Source of the DNA: an uncultured Collinsella sp.
Lineage (GTDB): Bacteria > Actinomycetota > Coriobacteriia > Coriobacteriales > Coriobacteriaceae
Assembly (NCBI GenBank): GCA_959026725.1
Contig: CAUFMG010000002.1
Coordinates: forward strand, 1 to 64,000
Length of the DNA stretch: 64,000 nt
Direction of reading: 5' to 3'
Shown here piece by piece: positions 41,041 through 50,418 of the stretch (position 1 is the stretch's first letter; every line of letters starts with the position of its first letter). The notes beneath the pieces were generated by a model. The model was not told the origin of the DNA. It ran no database searches and was given only the letters and a program-made list of their open reading frames with translations. The translations under genes were made by a program, and so were the position numbers.

Positions 41041-41064
41041 GTATGTAGGGAGCAGGGGATCGAT

Positions 41065-41886
41065 ATGCTCAACGACCTCTACCATATGCTTGATCCCGTC
41101 GCGATCTCGGCGGGCCCCATCACCATCTACTGGTACGGCCTGGCCTATGTGGTCGGCGCCCTGCTTACGGCAGTCGTCATGTATCGCACGCAGCGCCGCT
41201 GGGGCTTCGACATTACGATTGATGACCTGACGAGCGTCGTGGTCGGCGCGGTCTTTGGTCTCATCATCGGCGCGCGCATGTTTTATGTCGTCTTTTACGG
41301 CGATGGCTACTATTGGACCCATCCGCTCGAAATCTTTGCCACCAACGAGGGAGGCATGAGCTTCCACGGCGGCCTGGTGGGCGGCATCTTGGGCGGCATC
41401 ATCGTGTGCCGCATGTACAAGCTTGACGCCTGGACCGTCGCCGACCTTGCTGTGATCGGCGCCCCGCTGGCCCTGTGCCTGGGCCGTTGTGCCAATTTCG
41501 TCAACGGCGAGCTGTGGGGCAAACCGACTGATCTGCCTTGGGGTGTGGTCTTTGGCGGCACCGCGGGCGATATGCCGCGCCATCCCTCCCAGCTCTACGA
41601 GGCGTTTCTTGAGGGCGTCGTGCTCTTCTGTATTTTGCAGGTGCTCAGCCGCAAAAAGCCGCTGCTGCCCCAGGGTACGTTTATGGGCGTGTTCGTGATG
41701 GGGTACGGCATCGTCCGCTTTCTCGTTGAGTTCGTGCGCGTGCCCGATGCGCAGCTGGGCTATCTGCTGGGCGGCGTCATCACCATGGGTCAGCTGCTGA
41801 GTTTGCCGCTCGTGATCGCCGGTCTGGCGCTCATCATCTTCGCCCGACACCGCAATCGCCCCCAGCGCATCTACCTCGACGCCTAA
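41065..41886 (+). CDS. lgt: Prolipoprotein diacylglyceryl transferase
   Basis: A 273-residue inner-membrane enzyme that moves diacylglyceryl from phosphatidylglycerol to the lipobox Cys of prolipoproteins. About seven helices are predicted, with the signature GRCANFVNGELWGKPTD and the conserved FHGG (SFHGGLVGG). It processes lipoproteins such as the glutamate-binding protein at 20 kb. Confidence 0.95.
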   Translation: MLNDLYHMLDPVAISAGPITIYWYGLAYVVGALLTAVVMYRTQRRWGFDITIDDLTSVVVGAVFGLIIGARMFYVVFYGDGYYWTHPLEIFATNEGGMSFHGGLVGGILGGIIVCRMYKLDAWTVADLAVIGAPLALCLGRCANFVNGELWGKPTDLPWGVVFGGTAGDMPRHPSQLYEAFLEGVVLFCILQVLSRKKPLLPQGTFMGVFVMGYGIVRFLVEFVRVPDAQLGYLLGGVITMGQLLSLPLVIAGLALIIFARHRNRPQRIYLDA

Positions 41887-41890
41887 CCAA

Positions 41891-41926
41891 GGCCACCACA
41901 AAGGGGACAGGCACCTTTGTGGTGGT
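41891..41926. repeat. GGGACAGG-loop hairpin repeat, family D'
   Basis: CCACCACAAAGG pairs perfectly with CCTTTGTGGTGG around GGACAGGCA. It follows the lgt stop by a few bases. It shares its loop with family D and its right arm with the hybrid at 20672. Confidence 0.8.
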
Positions 41927-41966
41927 CTTGCCGAGTTTGATAGGTTTCTAGAAAGGCTTTCGGACT

Positions 41967-44150
41967 GTGAAGGATTCCGACCTCTCCACAACGGCTGCGC
42001 GCGACGCTGCCCGCATCGTCTGGTTTAAGCGCTATCCCGCCAAGCAGACGCTCATCGCATTTTTGCTCGCGCTGTTGGCGACCACGGCGTTTTCCATCGA
42101 TCCCGCCCCGGTGTCGAGCAACGCGGTCTTGGCGATTGACCCCAAAGCCTCGGGCATGCTGTACGTGTGCTACGAGGTGCTCCTCTCGTTTGCCGGCCAT
42201 ACCGACGCGGTCATGCTGCTTGCGCTTGCCTGCCTGCTCACGCTGCCGTTTCGCTATGTATTCTTTGGCCGCGGCGACGCCTGGCGTCCCTCGGTGATCC
42301 TTCCGTCGCTGTTCTTTGCCGTCTGCATGGTGTTTGGCCGCAGCTACGACCTCACCGATTCGGCCGAGATCGTGCTCGGCGACAAGGCCCGCATCATCTG
42401 CGCCTGGATAGGCGGTGCGGGTTGGATGCTCTTGGCGGTCGTTGCCTTCTACCTGGCTTTTGAGTGTCTAGATTGGCTGAGCTCTCGGCGCATTCCGTTT
42501 TCCGAAGCGCACTTTGGCCGCGTATGGCGTGTGGCTCACGCCGTGCTCTCGGTCCATCCCTTTGCCGGGCCCTTCCTGGTGCTTATGATCGCCTGGGCGC
42601 CCACGCTCATCGCTTCGCTGCCCGGCCTTTTTATGGGAGATACGGGTGCGCAGATTCGCCAGTGGTTCAACTACCCCAACGGCACGAGTGACTACTTGCG
42701 TCTGCTCAATCCCAATGTGTTGCTCAACGGACATCACCCCGTGGTGCACACGGCTATCATCGGTTCGTGCGTCCAGCTGGGGCTTTCACTGTTCAACAGC
42801 GCCAACGCAGGTCTTGCTATTTACACCTGCGCTCAGTTCGTCATTACGGCCGCCTGCATGGCCTATTCCATCTCGTCGTTGCGCAAACTGGGCGTGAGCC
42901 TGCCAGTCCGCGGCGTGATCTTGCTGTTCTTTGTGTTTATGCCCATGTTCTCCAACTACGCGGCCCTGCTTACCAAAGATGTGCTGTTTGCCGACGCGTT
43001 TTTGGTGCTGTTGGTGCAGACCGTGAAGCTCGTGGCATGCGACCTGCCCCGTCGCGATGCCAATGCCGAGCGTGCGGGCGAACAGAGGCCCGTGCTCTTT
43101 GCGCGCCATGACTGGCTGATGCTCGCTCTGGGCGCCATGGGTTCCACGTTTCTGCGCAACGGCGGCCTGGTGTTTCCCCTGGCGGCATGCGTAATCGCGG
43201 CGGCGTTTTGCGCATGGGACGCGCATGTGGCTCGTCGTGCAGCCAAGCAGGATGGTGCTGCGCCTTCGGGCGCCATCCCGCGTTTCCGCTGGGTGGGAGT
43301 TCTTGTGGTGCTTGCACTCTGTCTTGCCTCTAATATGTACTTCACCAAGGTCTTTATGCCGGCGCACGACATTACGCCCAGCTCCAAGCGCGAGGTGCTC
43401 TCGATTCCGTTCCAGCAGACGGCGCGCTTCGTCCAAAAACACGACGGCCTTAACTCAGGCGTCAATCCTACGGTTAAAGAGGACGGCACCATCGTGGAAG
43501 CTCCTTGCGACGGTTTGGTGACCGAAGAGGAGCGTGCCGTGATCGATCGCGTACTCAAGTACGAAAACCTGGGCCGCCGGTACAACCCCGACAAGTCCGA
43601 TGCCGTCAAGAACTGCTTTAACGAATATGCCTCGCAGGAGGACATCGACGCCTATTTTGAGGTTTGGGCTCAGATGTTCAAAAAGGACCCCGAGTGCTAT
43701 ATCTCAGCGCTTATCAATAACTACTATGGCTACTTTTATCCGAGCGCCCGCGACGCATGGGTCTACAGCACGGCGCGCAGTGCCGAGATCATGGCTCGTC
43801 CCGACAATCTCAAGTACTTCGATTTCCATCCGGTCGATAGCAAGGTCGTGCGGTGGTGTGGCCATCTGATCAACCTGTATCGCGTGGCGGTACAGCGCAT
43901 CCCGTTTATCTCACTTACCATGAGCAGTGCAACCTACGTGTGGATCATGATTACCGTGGTGGTCTACCTGTTGCGTCGCCATTCGTGGAGGGCGCTTGCC
44001 ATTTGGGTGCCGCTTTTGGGCGTGCTCGCCGTGTGCCTGATCGGTCCCTGCAACGGCTCCACCTACATGCGCTACCTGTACCCGGTCATCGCCTGCATGC
44101 CCTTTGCCATCGGCGCCACCATAGCCCGCAGCCATCTTCTCTGGAACTAG
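41967..44150 (+). CDS. Large multi-pass membrane protein, GT-C-like (DUF6020 type)
   Basis: A 727-residue protein with about ten to twelve helices and one long extracytoplasmic region (about 470-650). The start region MKDSDLSTTA is cytoplasmic. A luminal PGLFMGDTGAQIRQWFN after helix 5 resembles the acidic loop of polytopic glycosyltransferases. It may transfer sugar from a lipid carrier to an envelope polymer. GTG start with GAAAGG upstream. Assignment rests on topology, not on decisive motifs. Confidence 0.65.
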   Translation: MKDSDLSTTAARDAARIVWFKRYPAKQTLIAFLLALLATTAFSIDPAPVSSNAVLAIDPKASGMLYVCYEVLLSFAGHTDAVMLLALACLLTLPFRYVFFGRGDAWRPSVILPSLFFAVCMVFGRSYDLTDSAEIVLGDKARIICAWIGGAGWMLLAVVAFYLAFECLDWLSSRRIPFSEAHFGRVWRVAHAVLSVHPFAGPFLVLMIAWAPTLIASLPGLFMGDTGAQIRQWFNYPNGTSDYLRLLNPNVLLNGHHPVVHTAIIGSCVQLGLSLFNSANAGLAIYTCAQFVITAACMAYSISSLRKLGVSLPVRGVILLFFVFMPMFSNYAALLTKDVLFADAFLVLLVQTVKLVACDLPRRDANAERAGEQRPVLFARHDWLMLALGAMGSTFLRNGGLVFPLAACVIAAAFCAWDAHVARRAAKQDGAAPSGAIPRFRWVGVLVVLALCLASNMYFTKVFMPAHDITPSSKREVLSIPFQQTARFVQKHDGLNSGVNPTVKEDGTIVEAPCDGLVTEEERAVIDRVLKYENLGRRYNPDKSDAVKNCFNEYASQEDIDAYFEVWAQMFKKDPECYISALINNYYGYFYPSARDAWVYSTARSAEIMARPDNLKYFDFHPVDSKVVRWCGHLINLYRVAVQRIPFISLTMSSATYVWIMITVVVYLLRRHSWRALAIWVPLLGVLAVCLIGPCNGSTYMRYLYPVIACMPFAIGATIARSHLLWN

Positions 44151-44319
44151 CCAAACCGGTGCAAAGGGGACAGGTTACTTCGCGTAGAAGGGTTGCGTTA
44201 TCACGACGCCTCCATTTTGGGGTTTATCTCGCAGGCCAGTAGGTATATCATAACGACGTTTGTTTATATTGCCCGAGCATCTGCGCTGGGCTTTAGGTCG
44301 AAACCGATAGGAGACACGT

Positions 44320-45126
44320 ATGTCCGGACACTCTAAGTGGGCCACAACCAAGCATCGTAAGGGCGCGCAGGACGCCAAGCGTTCCGCCCTCTTCTCCAAG
44401 CTGAGCCGCAACATCACCGTTGCTGCCCGTCTCGGCGGCGACCCGCTGCCCGAGAACAACGCCAGCCTCGCTGCTGCTGTTGCCAAGGCCAAGGCTCAGT
44501 CCATGCCCAAGGACAAAATCAAGTCCGCTATCGACAAGGCCTTTGGTTCGGGTGCCGACGCCGCCGTCTACGAGAACATCGTGTACGAGGGCTATGGTCC
44601 CGCCGGCGTTGCCGTTTACGTTGACTGCCTGACCGATAACCGCAACCGTACCGCCGCCGATGTCCGTTCCGCCTTCTCTCACGCTGGCGGCAACCTGGGC
44701 ACCTCCGGCTCCGTCGCCTTCCAGTTTGAGCGCAAGGGGCAGATTGTCGTCGCCAAGGAGATCCTGGACGAGAACGCCAAGAAGGAGACCATGATCGCCA
44801 ACGGTGCTGCCGGTGACGAGGATGAGTTCATGATGGCAATCGCCGAGGCCGGTGGCGAGGACTACGAGGACGCCGGCGAGGAGTGGATTGTCTGGACCGC
44901 TGCTAACGACGTCATGGCTGTCTCCAAGGCACTCGAGGAGCAGGGCATCCAGGTCAAGGGCTCCGAGACCACCATGGTTCCGACCACCCCGACGGAGGTC
45001 TCCGGTACCGACGCCAAGAAGGTCCAGCGCCTCATCGACCGTCTCGAGGAGCTCGACGACGTCCAGGATGTTTACAGCACCATGGATATGACCGACGAGG
45101 TCATCGCTGCCCTCGAGGAGGAGTAG
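44320..45126 (+). CDS. YebC/PmpR family protein
   Basis: A 268-residue protein starting MSGHSKWATTKHRKGAQD, the family hallmark, with GYGPAGVAVYVDCLTDNRNRT in the middle. YebC proteins were described as transcription regulators; some also relieve ribosome stalling at proline stretches. Here two later genes encode proline-rich proteins (48154, 49723), which would suit that role. About 20 residues longer than typical, due to an acidic insert near 170-185. Confidence 0.9.
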   Translation: MSGHSKWATTKHRKGAQDAKRSALFSKLSRNITVAARLGGDPLPENNASLAAAVAKAKAQSMPKDKIKSAIDKAFGSGADAAVYENIVYEGYGPAGVAVYVDCLTDNRNRTAADVRSAFSHAGGNLGTSGSVAFQFERKGQIVVAKEILDENAKKETMIANGAAGDEDEFMMAIAEAGGEDYEDAGEEWIVWTAANDVMAVSKALEEQGIQVKGSETTMVPTTPTEVSGTDAKKVQRLIDRLEELDDVQDVYSTMDMTDEVIAALEEE

Positions 45127-45195
45127 CGCCTGCACGGGTTAAGCCGTGCATATCTGGGCATAATGAAGCGAGCATGCAAGCCTCGTGGAATAGAT

Positions 45196-45236
45196 GAGCC
45201 GGATCCGCGTGCGTACAGCACCGGACCCGGCTCTTT
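45196..45236 (+). terminator. Intrinsic terminator after yebC
   Basis: GAGCCGGATCCGCGTGC pairs with GCACCGGACCCGGCTC around GTACA and is followed by TTTTAT. Confidence 0.9.
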
Positions 45237-45291
45237 TATAATGATGCGAATCGTTTTGCATTCTGTGGATCGAAACCTGAAGGGAGCACGC

Positions 45292-45837
45292 GTGCGCGTA
45301 CTCAAACGAGCCCTAGCGATCGTGTATCTTGCCGCCGCCATCGTGGCGCTGGGTACGCTTGTCTGCCAGTTCTGGGGACCGTATACGTATCGCTTTATGC
45401 TGCTGTTGCGTGACACCATGCCTCGCGTCGTCGTTACGGTGTGCGCCGCCATTGTGGCACTTGGCGTGCTTATCGGGTTTTTCCGCCTGATGTTCGCGCG
45501 TCGCGAGCCGTCCTGCGTGCATCCGGCGGGGGAGCGCAATATCGAGGTCACGCTCGCAGCGCTTTCCTCGTGCGCCCGTGCCGCGGCGGAGTGCGATGAT
45601 CGCGTGATGGTTGAGCATATCGAGGCGCGCGTTCAAGGCTCCGACGAGTCGCGCGTTCGTTTTAAGGTCGAGGCCATCGCCCTCGATGATAAGGACGTTG
45701 CCGCTCTTGCCACCTCGATGCAGCAGCGCATCGAGAAGGCCTGCGACACCATGCTCGGCACGCCGGGCACGACCGCGCGCGTCCGTTTTTTGCCGTCCAA
45801 GACTACCGTCCAGACCGTGGAGGTTTCCGGTGAGTGA
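45292..45837 (+). CDS. amaP: AmaP-like alkaline shock membrane anchor protein
   Basis: A 181-residue protein with two N-terminal membrane helices and a cytoplasmic alpha-beta domain. AmaP anchors the Asp23 protein at the membrane in staphylococci; the same partners are encoded next. The GTG start at 45292 has AAGGGAG. Longer in-frame extension upstream runs through a terminator and is rejected. Its 3' end overlaps the next gene by 8 nt. Confidence 0.8.
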   Translation: MRVLKRALAIVYLAAAIVALGTLVCQFWGPYTYRFMLLLRDTMPRVVVTVCAAIVALGVLIGFFRLMFARREPSCVHPAGERNIEVTLAALSSCARAAAECDDRVMVEHIEARVQGSDESRVRFKVEAIALDDKDVAALATSMQQRIEKACDTMLGTPGTTARVRFLPSKTTVQTVEVSGE

Positions 45838-46207
45838 TACCAACCAAGACAAGACCGCCCGCACGCCGCGCCTGACGATCGACCAGAACGCTACGCCAGC
45901 AGGCGAGTCCGCCGACACCAAGCCCGAGGCCGGCGAGCAGCACGACAACGCCGTCAACGACTTTGACGAGGCCATGGGTCTCATCAAAGGTACGGGCGCT
46001 GCTATCTGGAGCTACGCCGTGCGCCACCCCAACACTACGCTCGGCGCCGTGGCAGGCTTTATCCTCGCCGTGCTGGTACTTACGTTGGGCCTGTGGGACA
46101 CGCTCGTCATCGCTTTCTTTGTACTGATCGGTGCCGTGATTGGCCAGATTCGCGACGGCGAGAACGGTATCGTCAACTTCTTCGGCCGCCTGTTTAGCGG
46201 CCGCTAA
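45830..46207 (+). CDS. DUF2273 small membrane protein
   Basis: A 125-residue protein: a polar N-terminal region of about 60 residues, then two closely packed helices and the end NFFGRLFSGR. DUF2273 genes sit next to amaP and asp23 in Gram-positive bacteria. GTG start inside the previous gene, GTGGAGG upstream. Confidence 0.8.
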   Translation: MSDTNQDKTARTPRLTIDQNATPAGESADTKPEAGEQHDNAVNDFDEAMGLIKGTGAAIWSYAVRHPNTTLGAVAGFILAVLVLTLGLWDTLVIAFFVLIGAVIGQIRDGENGIVNFFGRLFSGR

Positions 46208-46251
46208 TATGTATTCGACTGTCGCATCCGTGGCAGACATAAGGAGGAACC

Positions 46252-46773
46252 ATGGCTTTTAACACGAAGGTCGATGTGGCCGATACCGAGCTCGAGGCAG
46301 ACGAGACCGTCGCCGCCGATGCGGAGGATGTAACGCTCGAGGACGAGACGCTCGTCGAGGCCGAGTCCGAAGACGAGGCGGACGAGGACGACGAGGAGGC
46401 GGACGAGTCCGAGGACTCGCTGACCTATTCCAACGGCGTGATCGAGAAGATCGTCGCCATGGCCACCCGCGAGGTGCCGCACGTTCTGGGCATGAAGGGT
46501 AACCTTATGCACTTTGTGCAGGAGCAGTTTGGTGCCGAGAATCTGACCAAGGGCGTGACGGTCGAGGTCACCGACGACAACCGCGTGGTCGTCAACATCT
46601 CGGTCATCATCGAGTATGGCGCCTATGCGCCTGCGATCTTTGACGACGTTAAGGCGCGCGTCACCGAGCGTCTGGCCGCGATGACCGGCCTTGAGGTGGC
46701 AGGCGTCAATCTGCGCATCGAGGATGTCATCACCCCCGAGGAGTACGAGCACCGCACCAGCCAGCACGAGTAA
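46252..46773 (+). CDS. Asp23/Gls24 family envelope stress protein
   Basis: A 173-residue cytoplasmic protein. An unusually acidic first 60 residues precede the Asp23 domain (NGVIEKIVAMATREVPHVLG... VEVTDDNRVVVNISVIIEYG). Third gene of the amaP cluster, where it forms membrane-associated filaments in relatives and responds to cell-wall stress. AAGGAGG before ATG. Confidence 0.9.
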   Translation: MAFNTKVDVADTELEADETVAADAEDVTLEDETLVEAESEDEADEDDEEADESEDSLTYSNGVIEKIVAMATREVPHVLGMKGNLMHFVQEQFGAENLTKGVTVEVTDDNRVVVNISVIIEYGAYAPAIFDDVKARVTERLAAMTGLEVAGVNLRIEDVITPEEYEHRTSQHE

Positions 46774-46820
46774 CCTACCAATAAGGGATAGGTTTATTTT
46801 GGCAGGTTTTACCTGCGAAA
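46774..46820. repeat. GGGACAGG-type hairpin repeat, family D (copy 3)
   Basis: CCTACCAATA with TTTTGGCAGG around AGGGATAGGTTTA, followed by TTTTACCTGCGAAAAC. Begins at the stop codon of the Asp23 gene and ends at its terminator. Confidence 0.8.
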
Positions 46821-46825
46821 ACGCC

Positions 46826-46868
46826 AAACGGTCGACAGCGCAAGCAAAAGCGCAGTCGACCGTTTTCT
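46826..46868 (+). terminator. Intrinsic terminator of the amaP operon
   Basis: AAACGGTCGAC-GCGC pairs with GCGC-GTCGACCGTTT around AAGCAAAA and ends in TTTTCTAT. Confidence 0.85.
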
Positions 46869-46980
46869 ATATAGCCTCGATCTAGTCATACCGCTCGTCT
46901 AACTAAGGGTTGCAATCTTCGCGTTCCGCGTTACCCTAATGGGCGCATTGTTTCCAAATTGTTAACGAGGGGTTGCCGTA

Positions 46981-48003
46981 ATGGCCGACGAACACGAGAC
47001 CGAAAGCAAGGCATGGGCGATTGAGGCCGCTGCGGCAGAGGCGGCGTCGCGTGCCGCCGAGGAGGTGCATCGTCCTCCGGTGGTGCCGATGGAGCGCGTT
47101 GTCGGTCGCGAGGATATCGAACGTGGCGAGCGCGCCGGCCGCAAGCGCAGCCAGGAGCCAGGCTTTCCGCGCTTTTTTGCCGAGCTCAATTTGGGGCTGA
47201 TCCTCACGGCCTTTGCCATCGTGGCTTTCAAAACACCCAATCACTTTGCCTTCGGCGGCACCTCGGGTGTGTCGGTCATTCTTTCCACGCTGTTCCCGAC
47301 TCTGCCCGTCGGCGTCTTTATGTGGATTATCAACGCGGTCCTGGTCATCCTGGGCTTTATCTTTTTGGAGCGCAAGGCAATCCTTTGGAGCGTCTTTGCC
47401 TCGTTTGCGCTTTCGGCCTACGTCTCGCTGTTTGAGCTCTTCATTCCGACGGATGTTTCGATGACGGGCGATATGTGGCTCGACCTGTGTTTTGCCGTCA
47501 TCTTGCCGGCACTGGGCAGTGCCATTGTCTTTGACATTGGCGCCTCGACGGGCGGCACCGACATCCTTGCCATGATCCTCAAGCGTCGTACGACGCTCGA
47601 GATCGGACGCGCCTTGCTGCTGGTCGATATCGGCATCGTGACCGTCGCGGCTTTCCTGTATGGCCCGCGCGTCGGCCTGTACTGCGTACTTGGCCTGTTT
47701 GCCAAGACGCTCGTGGTCGATAAGGCCATCGAGAGCATTCACCTTCGTAAGGTCTGTACGATTATTTGCGCCGAACCGCGCAAAGTCGAGGAGTTTATCG
47801 TCAAGCATCTCAACCGCACAGCAACAATCAGCCGTGGTTACGGCGCCTTCTCGGGCAGGTGCGTCACGGTGATTATGAGCGTGCTGAGCCGTCGCGAGGC
47901 AGTACAACTGCGCCGCTATACCCGCGATATCGATCCGAATGCGTTTATCACGATCGTTGACAGCTCCGAGATTGTGGGCAAGGGCTTCCGCGGCACGAAC
48001 TAG
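46981..48003 (+). CDS. YitT family membrane protein (DUF161 plus DUF2179)
   Basis: A 340-residue protein. About 65 polar N-terminal residues precede five helices (NHFAFGGTSGVSVIL and GASTGGTDILAMIL are family marks). A cytoplasmic DUF2179 sensor-like domain follows from about 255 (RKVCTIICAE...). Likely transport or signalling, not defined. Upstream sequence CTAAGGGTTGCAATC may hold a promoter. Confidence 0.85.
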   Translation: MADEHETESKAWAIEAAAAEAASRAAEEVHRPPVVPMERVVGREDIERGERAGRKRSQEPGFPRFFAELNLGLILTAFAIVAFKTPNHFAFGGTSGVSVILSTLFPTLPVGVFMWIINAVLVILGFIFLERKAILWSVFASFALSAYVSLFELFIPTDVSMTGDMWLDLCFAVILPALGSAIVFDIGASTGGTDILAMILKRRTTLEIGRALLLVDIGIVTVAAFLYGPRVGLYCVLGLFAKTLVVDKAIESIHLRKVCTIICAEPRKVEEFIVKHLNRTATISRGYGAFSGRCVTVIMSVLSRREAVQLRRYTRDIDPNAFITIVDSSEIVGKGFRGTN

Positions 48004-48153
48004 CGCGGATATACCCTTCGAATCATTGAATAAAGCCGCCTACGTTGCAAATCGGTCATCTTGGGGTATTTGTCCCCACATTGGGCGATAATGTTGCCAA
48101 AGACATCGTTCGCGATCCAGGTGATTCGCTCTAGATACGAAGGGATGATTTCG

Positions 48154-49527
48154 ATGTTCTGTTCGCAGTGTGGCGCCCCCATGGGCGATAACGACAAGTT
48201 CTGCGGCGTGTGCGGTGCCCCTAATACCGAGGTCAAGGCCGCCGGCCCCGCTCCGCAAGCTCAACCTCAGCCGCAGGGTCAGCCGTTTGCCCAACCGCAG
48301 CCGCAGCCGTTCGTTGCGCCCCAGCCGGCTATGAACGTGCCCAAGGGCTGCATGGCGCAGGCCTTCAACGACATGATTAAGGTTCCCGGCGCCCTGGTTC
48401 GCGTATGCCAGATTGCCTTTTTGCCGGCGCTGATCTGCGTCGTGTCGGTGCTGGTGCTGTTTATCCCCGTTATCGGTGGCATCGCGGCGGCCATTGGCTT
48501 TTTGCTCGCGTACGTGGCAAGCGTGTGCGGCGCTGGCTTTGCTATCGAGTGGGGTCGCGACCTGTCGCTCAAGGACGATAACGGCATGGAGCGTCCGCTG
48601 CTGCGCTCGACCTCCTTTGGACTGGGCATCTTCTCGTCTGTCATTACGAACGTGCTCGGGTTCGTGGCCATTATTCCAGTGATTGGCGTGGTGTTCTCGG
48701 TGCTTGAGAGCGCTGTGATCGGTGCCGTTGGTTCGTACTATTACTTCGGTTCGAGCGGCCTCGAGGGCGCACTCATCGGGTCGATGGGTCTGCTTGTCTT
48801 TGCCATGATCGTATCGGCGGTGTTGGGCATTTTCTTTAAGATGTTTGGTGATGCCGCTGTGATGCACTTTGCAGTCGCCGGCCGCGTGGAAAGCGCGTTT
48901 TCGCTCGAGAAGGTCTGGAAGTCTTATAAGGCCAACCTGGGCAAGCTGTTCTGTGCCTCGATTCTTCCCGAGTTCTTGACGGGCATTGTTTCCAATATCA
49001 TCACCTGGATTTTCACCGCCATCTTTGGTTTTGTTGCCGCGCTGGGCATCAGCAGCTATGGCTACTACGGCTACTATTCTCGTCCTTCGGGTCTTGAGGC
49101 AATCATTGAGGGTGGCGGCATTACGCTCATCCTGTTCCTGATGATCATCGCCTTTGTCACCGTGTTCCTGAATGTGTTTGGCACGATGCTCAAATATCGT
49201 GCCGTTGGCTACTGGGCCGCGCGCCATGCCAGCGGGTGGGCCGATGAGGATGCCGATGATGTCCTGACGTTTGTGCTCCCGGGTGAGAAGAAGCCTGCTC
49301 CTGCGGGGTTCAATCCCACGGCCGCCACTGGAGCTGCACCTGCCCCGGCACCCGCACCTGCACCCGCGCCTGCCCCGGCACCCGCGCCTGCACCTGCTCC
49401 GGCGCCTGCCCCTGAACCCGCACCGGCGCCCGAGGCGACGCCTGCAGAACCCGATTGGAATGCCGTTGCCACGCCGGCGGATGAGCCGGGCGATAATCCT
49501 GCTGCCGAAAACAATCAAACCGAATAG
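48154..49527 (+). CDS. Zinc-ribbon membrane protein with Pro-Ala tail (DUF4013-like)
   Basis: A 457-residue protein. An N-terminal double-Cys zinc ribbon (CSQCGAPMGDNDKFCGVCG) and a Gln/Pro linker lead to about six helices (about 85-375), then a cytoplasmic tail of some fifteen AP repeats. The helical part resembles DUF4013. AAGGGA is 8 nt from ATG 48154; ATG 48145 is too close. The tail may be hard to translate and could be assisted by factors relieving proline stalling. Confidence 0.75.
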   Translation: MFCSQCGAPMGDNDKFCGVCGAPNTEVKAAGPAPQAQPQPQGQPFAQPQPQPFVAPQPAMNVPKGCMAQAFNDMIKVPGALVRVCQIAFLPALICVVSVLVLFIPVIGGIAAAIGFLLAYVASVCGAGFAIEWGRDLSLKDDNGMERPLLRSTSFGLGIFSSVITNVLGFVAIIPVIGVVFSVLESAVIGAVGSYYYFGSSGLEGALIGSMGLLVFAMIVSAVLGIFFKMFGDAAVMHFAVAGRVESAFSLEKVWKSYKANLGKLFCASILPEFLTGIVSNIITWIFTAIFGFVAALGISSYGYYGYYSRPSGLEAIIEGGGITLILFLMIIAFVTVFLNVFGTMLKYRAVGYWAARHASGWADEDADDVLTFVLPGEKKPAPAGFNPTAATGAAPAPAPAPAPAPAPAPAPAPAPAPAPEPAPAPEATPAEPDWNAVATPADEPGDNPAAENNQTE

Positions 49528-49535
49528 TCGGTCGA

Positions 49536-49570
49536 GGCGCCCTGGGCAACTGAGCCCGGGGTGCCTTTTT
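49536..49570 (+). terminator. Intrinsic terminator after the zinc-ribbon gene
   Basis: GGCGCCCTGGGC pairs with GCCCGGGGTGCC around AACTGA, followed by TTTTTC. Confidence 0.85.
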
Positions 49571-49722
49571 CTACCGCGAAAGCAAGAAAATGCCTGGGAA
49601 AACGGTTGCAGCAAAATTTCTCGGAAATTGGTCAATGTTGCGCAACAACGTCGCGGCTATTGTTGAGAACATAGTCGTGTAAGGTTTGAAGGCGTGCAAC
49701 GCCTTAGGAAAAGGAGAAGCTT

Positions 49723-50418
49723 ATGTTCTGTCCCACTTGTGGTTCTCCCATTTCGGATGATGCCAAATTCTGCCCCGTCTGCGGTTCTGCCGTCGGTGCC
49801 GCTCCCGCTGCTTCTGCTCCGCAGCCCGCGCCGCAGCCTGTACCTCAGCCCCAGCCTGCTCCGCAGCCCACGCAGATTCAGCCCACTCCGGTTCAGGCAG
49901 TTCAGCCTCAGCCTCAGCAGCAGTACGCCGGGCAGCAGCAGTACGCCGGGCAGCAGCAGTACACCGGTCAGCAGCAGTATGCTCAGCAGCCTGCACCTGC
50001 CCCGATGGGCTATACTCCGATTAAAACCGACCGTGGCGTGATCGGCTGGCTCCTGCTTTCCATCGTGACCTGCGGCATCTATTCATATTACTTCCTCTAT
50101 TGCCTCGCCCGCGACATCAATGTCATGTGCCAGGACGACGGCGATTCCACGCCGGGTCTGGCAGCATTTATCCTGCTGTCGTTCGTGACCTGCGGCTTCT
50201 ACGCACTCTACTGGTACTACAAGATCGGTAACCGCCTGCAGGCTAATGCTCCTCGCTATGGCCTGATGTTCCAGGAGAACGGTACCACCGTTCTTATGTG
50301 GCAGATCGTCGGCGCGCTGCTGTGCGGCCTTGGCCTCATCTTTGCCATGAACATCATCATCAAGAATACCAATGCCATGGCAACGGCTTACAACGTCCGT
50401 CTTGGCGCTCGTGCCTAA
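49723..50418 (+). CDS. Zinc-ribbon DUF4234 membrane protein
   Basis: A 231-residue protein: zinc ribbon CPTCGSPISDDAKFCPVCG, then a Pro/Gln-rich linker with four QQQY(A/T)GQ-type repeats (about 65-92), and a DUF4234 domain with three helices (GVIGWLLLSIVTCGIYSYYF). Probable cytoplasmic ribbon with membrane anchor. AAAAGGAGAAG before ATG. Confidence 0.85.
   Translation: MFCPTCGSPISDDAKFCPVCGSAVGAAPAASAPQPAPQPVPQPQPAPQPTQIQPTPVQAVQPQPQQQYAGQQQYAGQQQYTGQQQYAQQPAPAPMGYTPIKTDRGVIGWLLLSIVTCGIYSYYFLYCLARDINVMCQDDGDSTPGLAAFILLSFVTCGFYALYWYYKIGNRLQANAPRYGLMFQENGTTVLMWQIVGALLCGLGLIFAMNIIIKNTNAMATAYNVRLGARA

Noticed and set aside
48040..49635. 531-codon minus-strand ORF over the zinc-ribbon gene
   Set aside because: Antisense shadow; it begins in Gly/Arg-rich sequence complementary to the Pro-Ala repeats.
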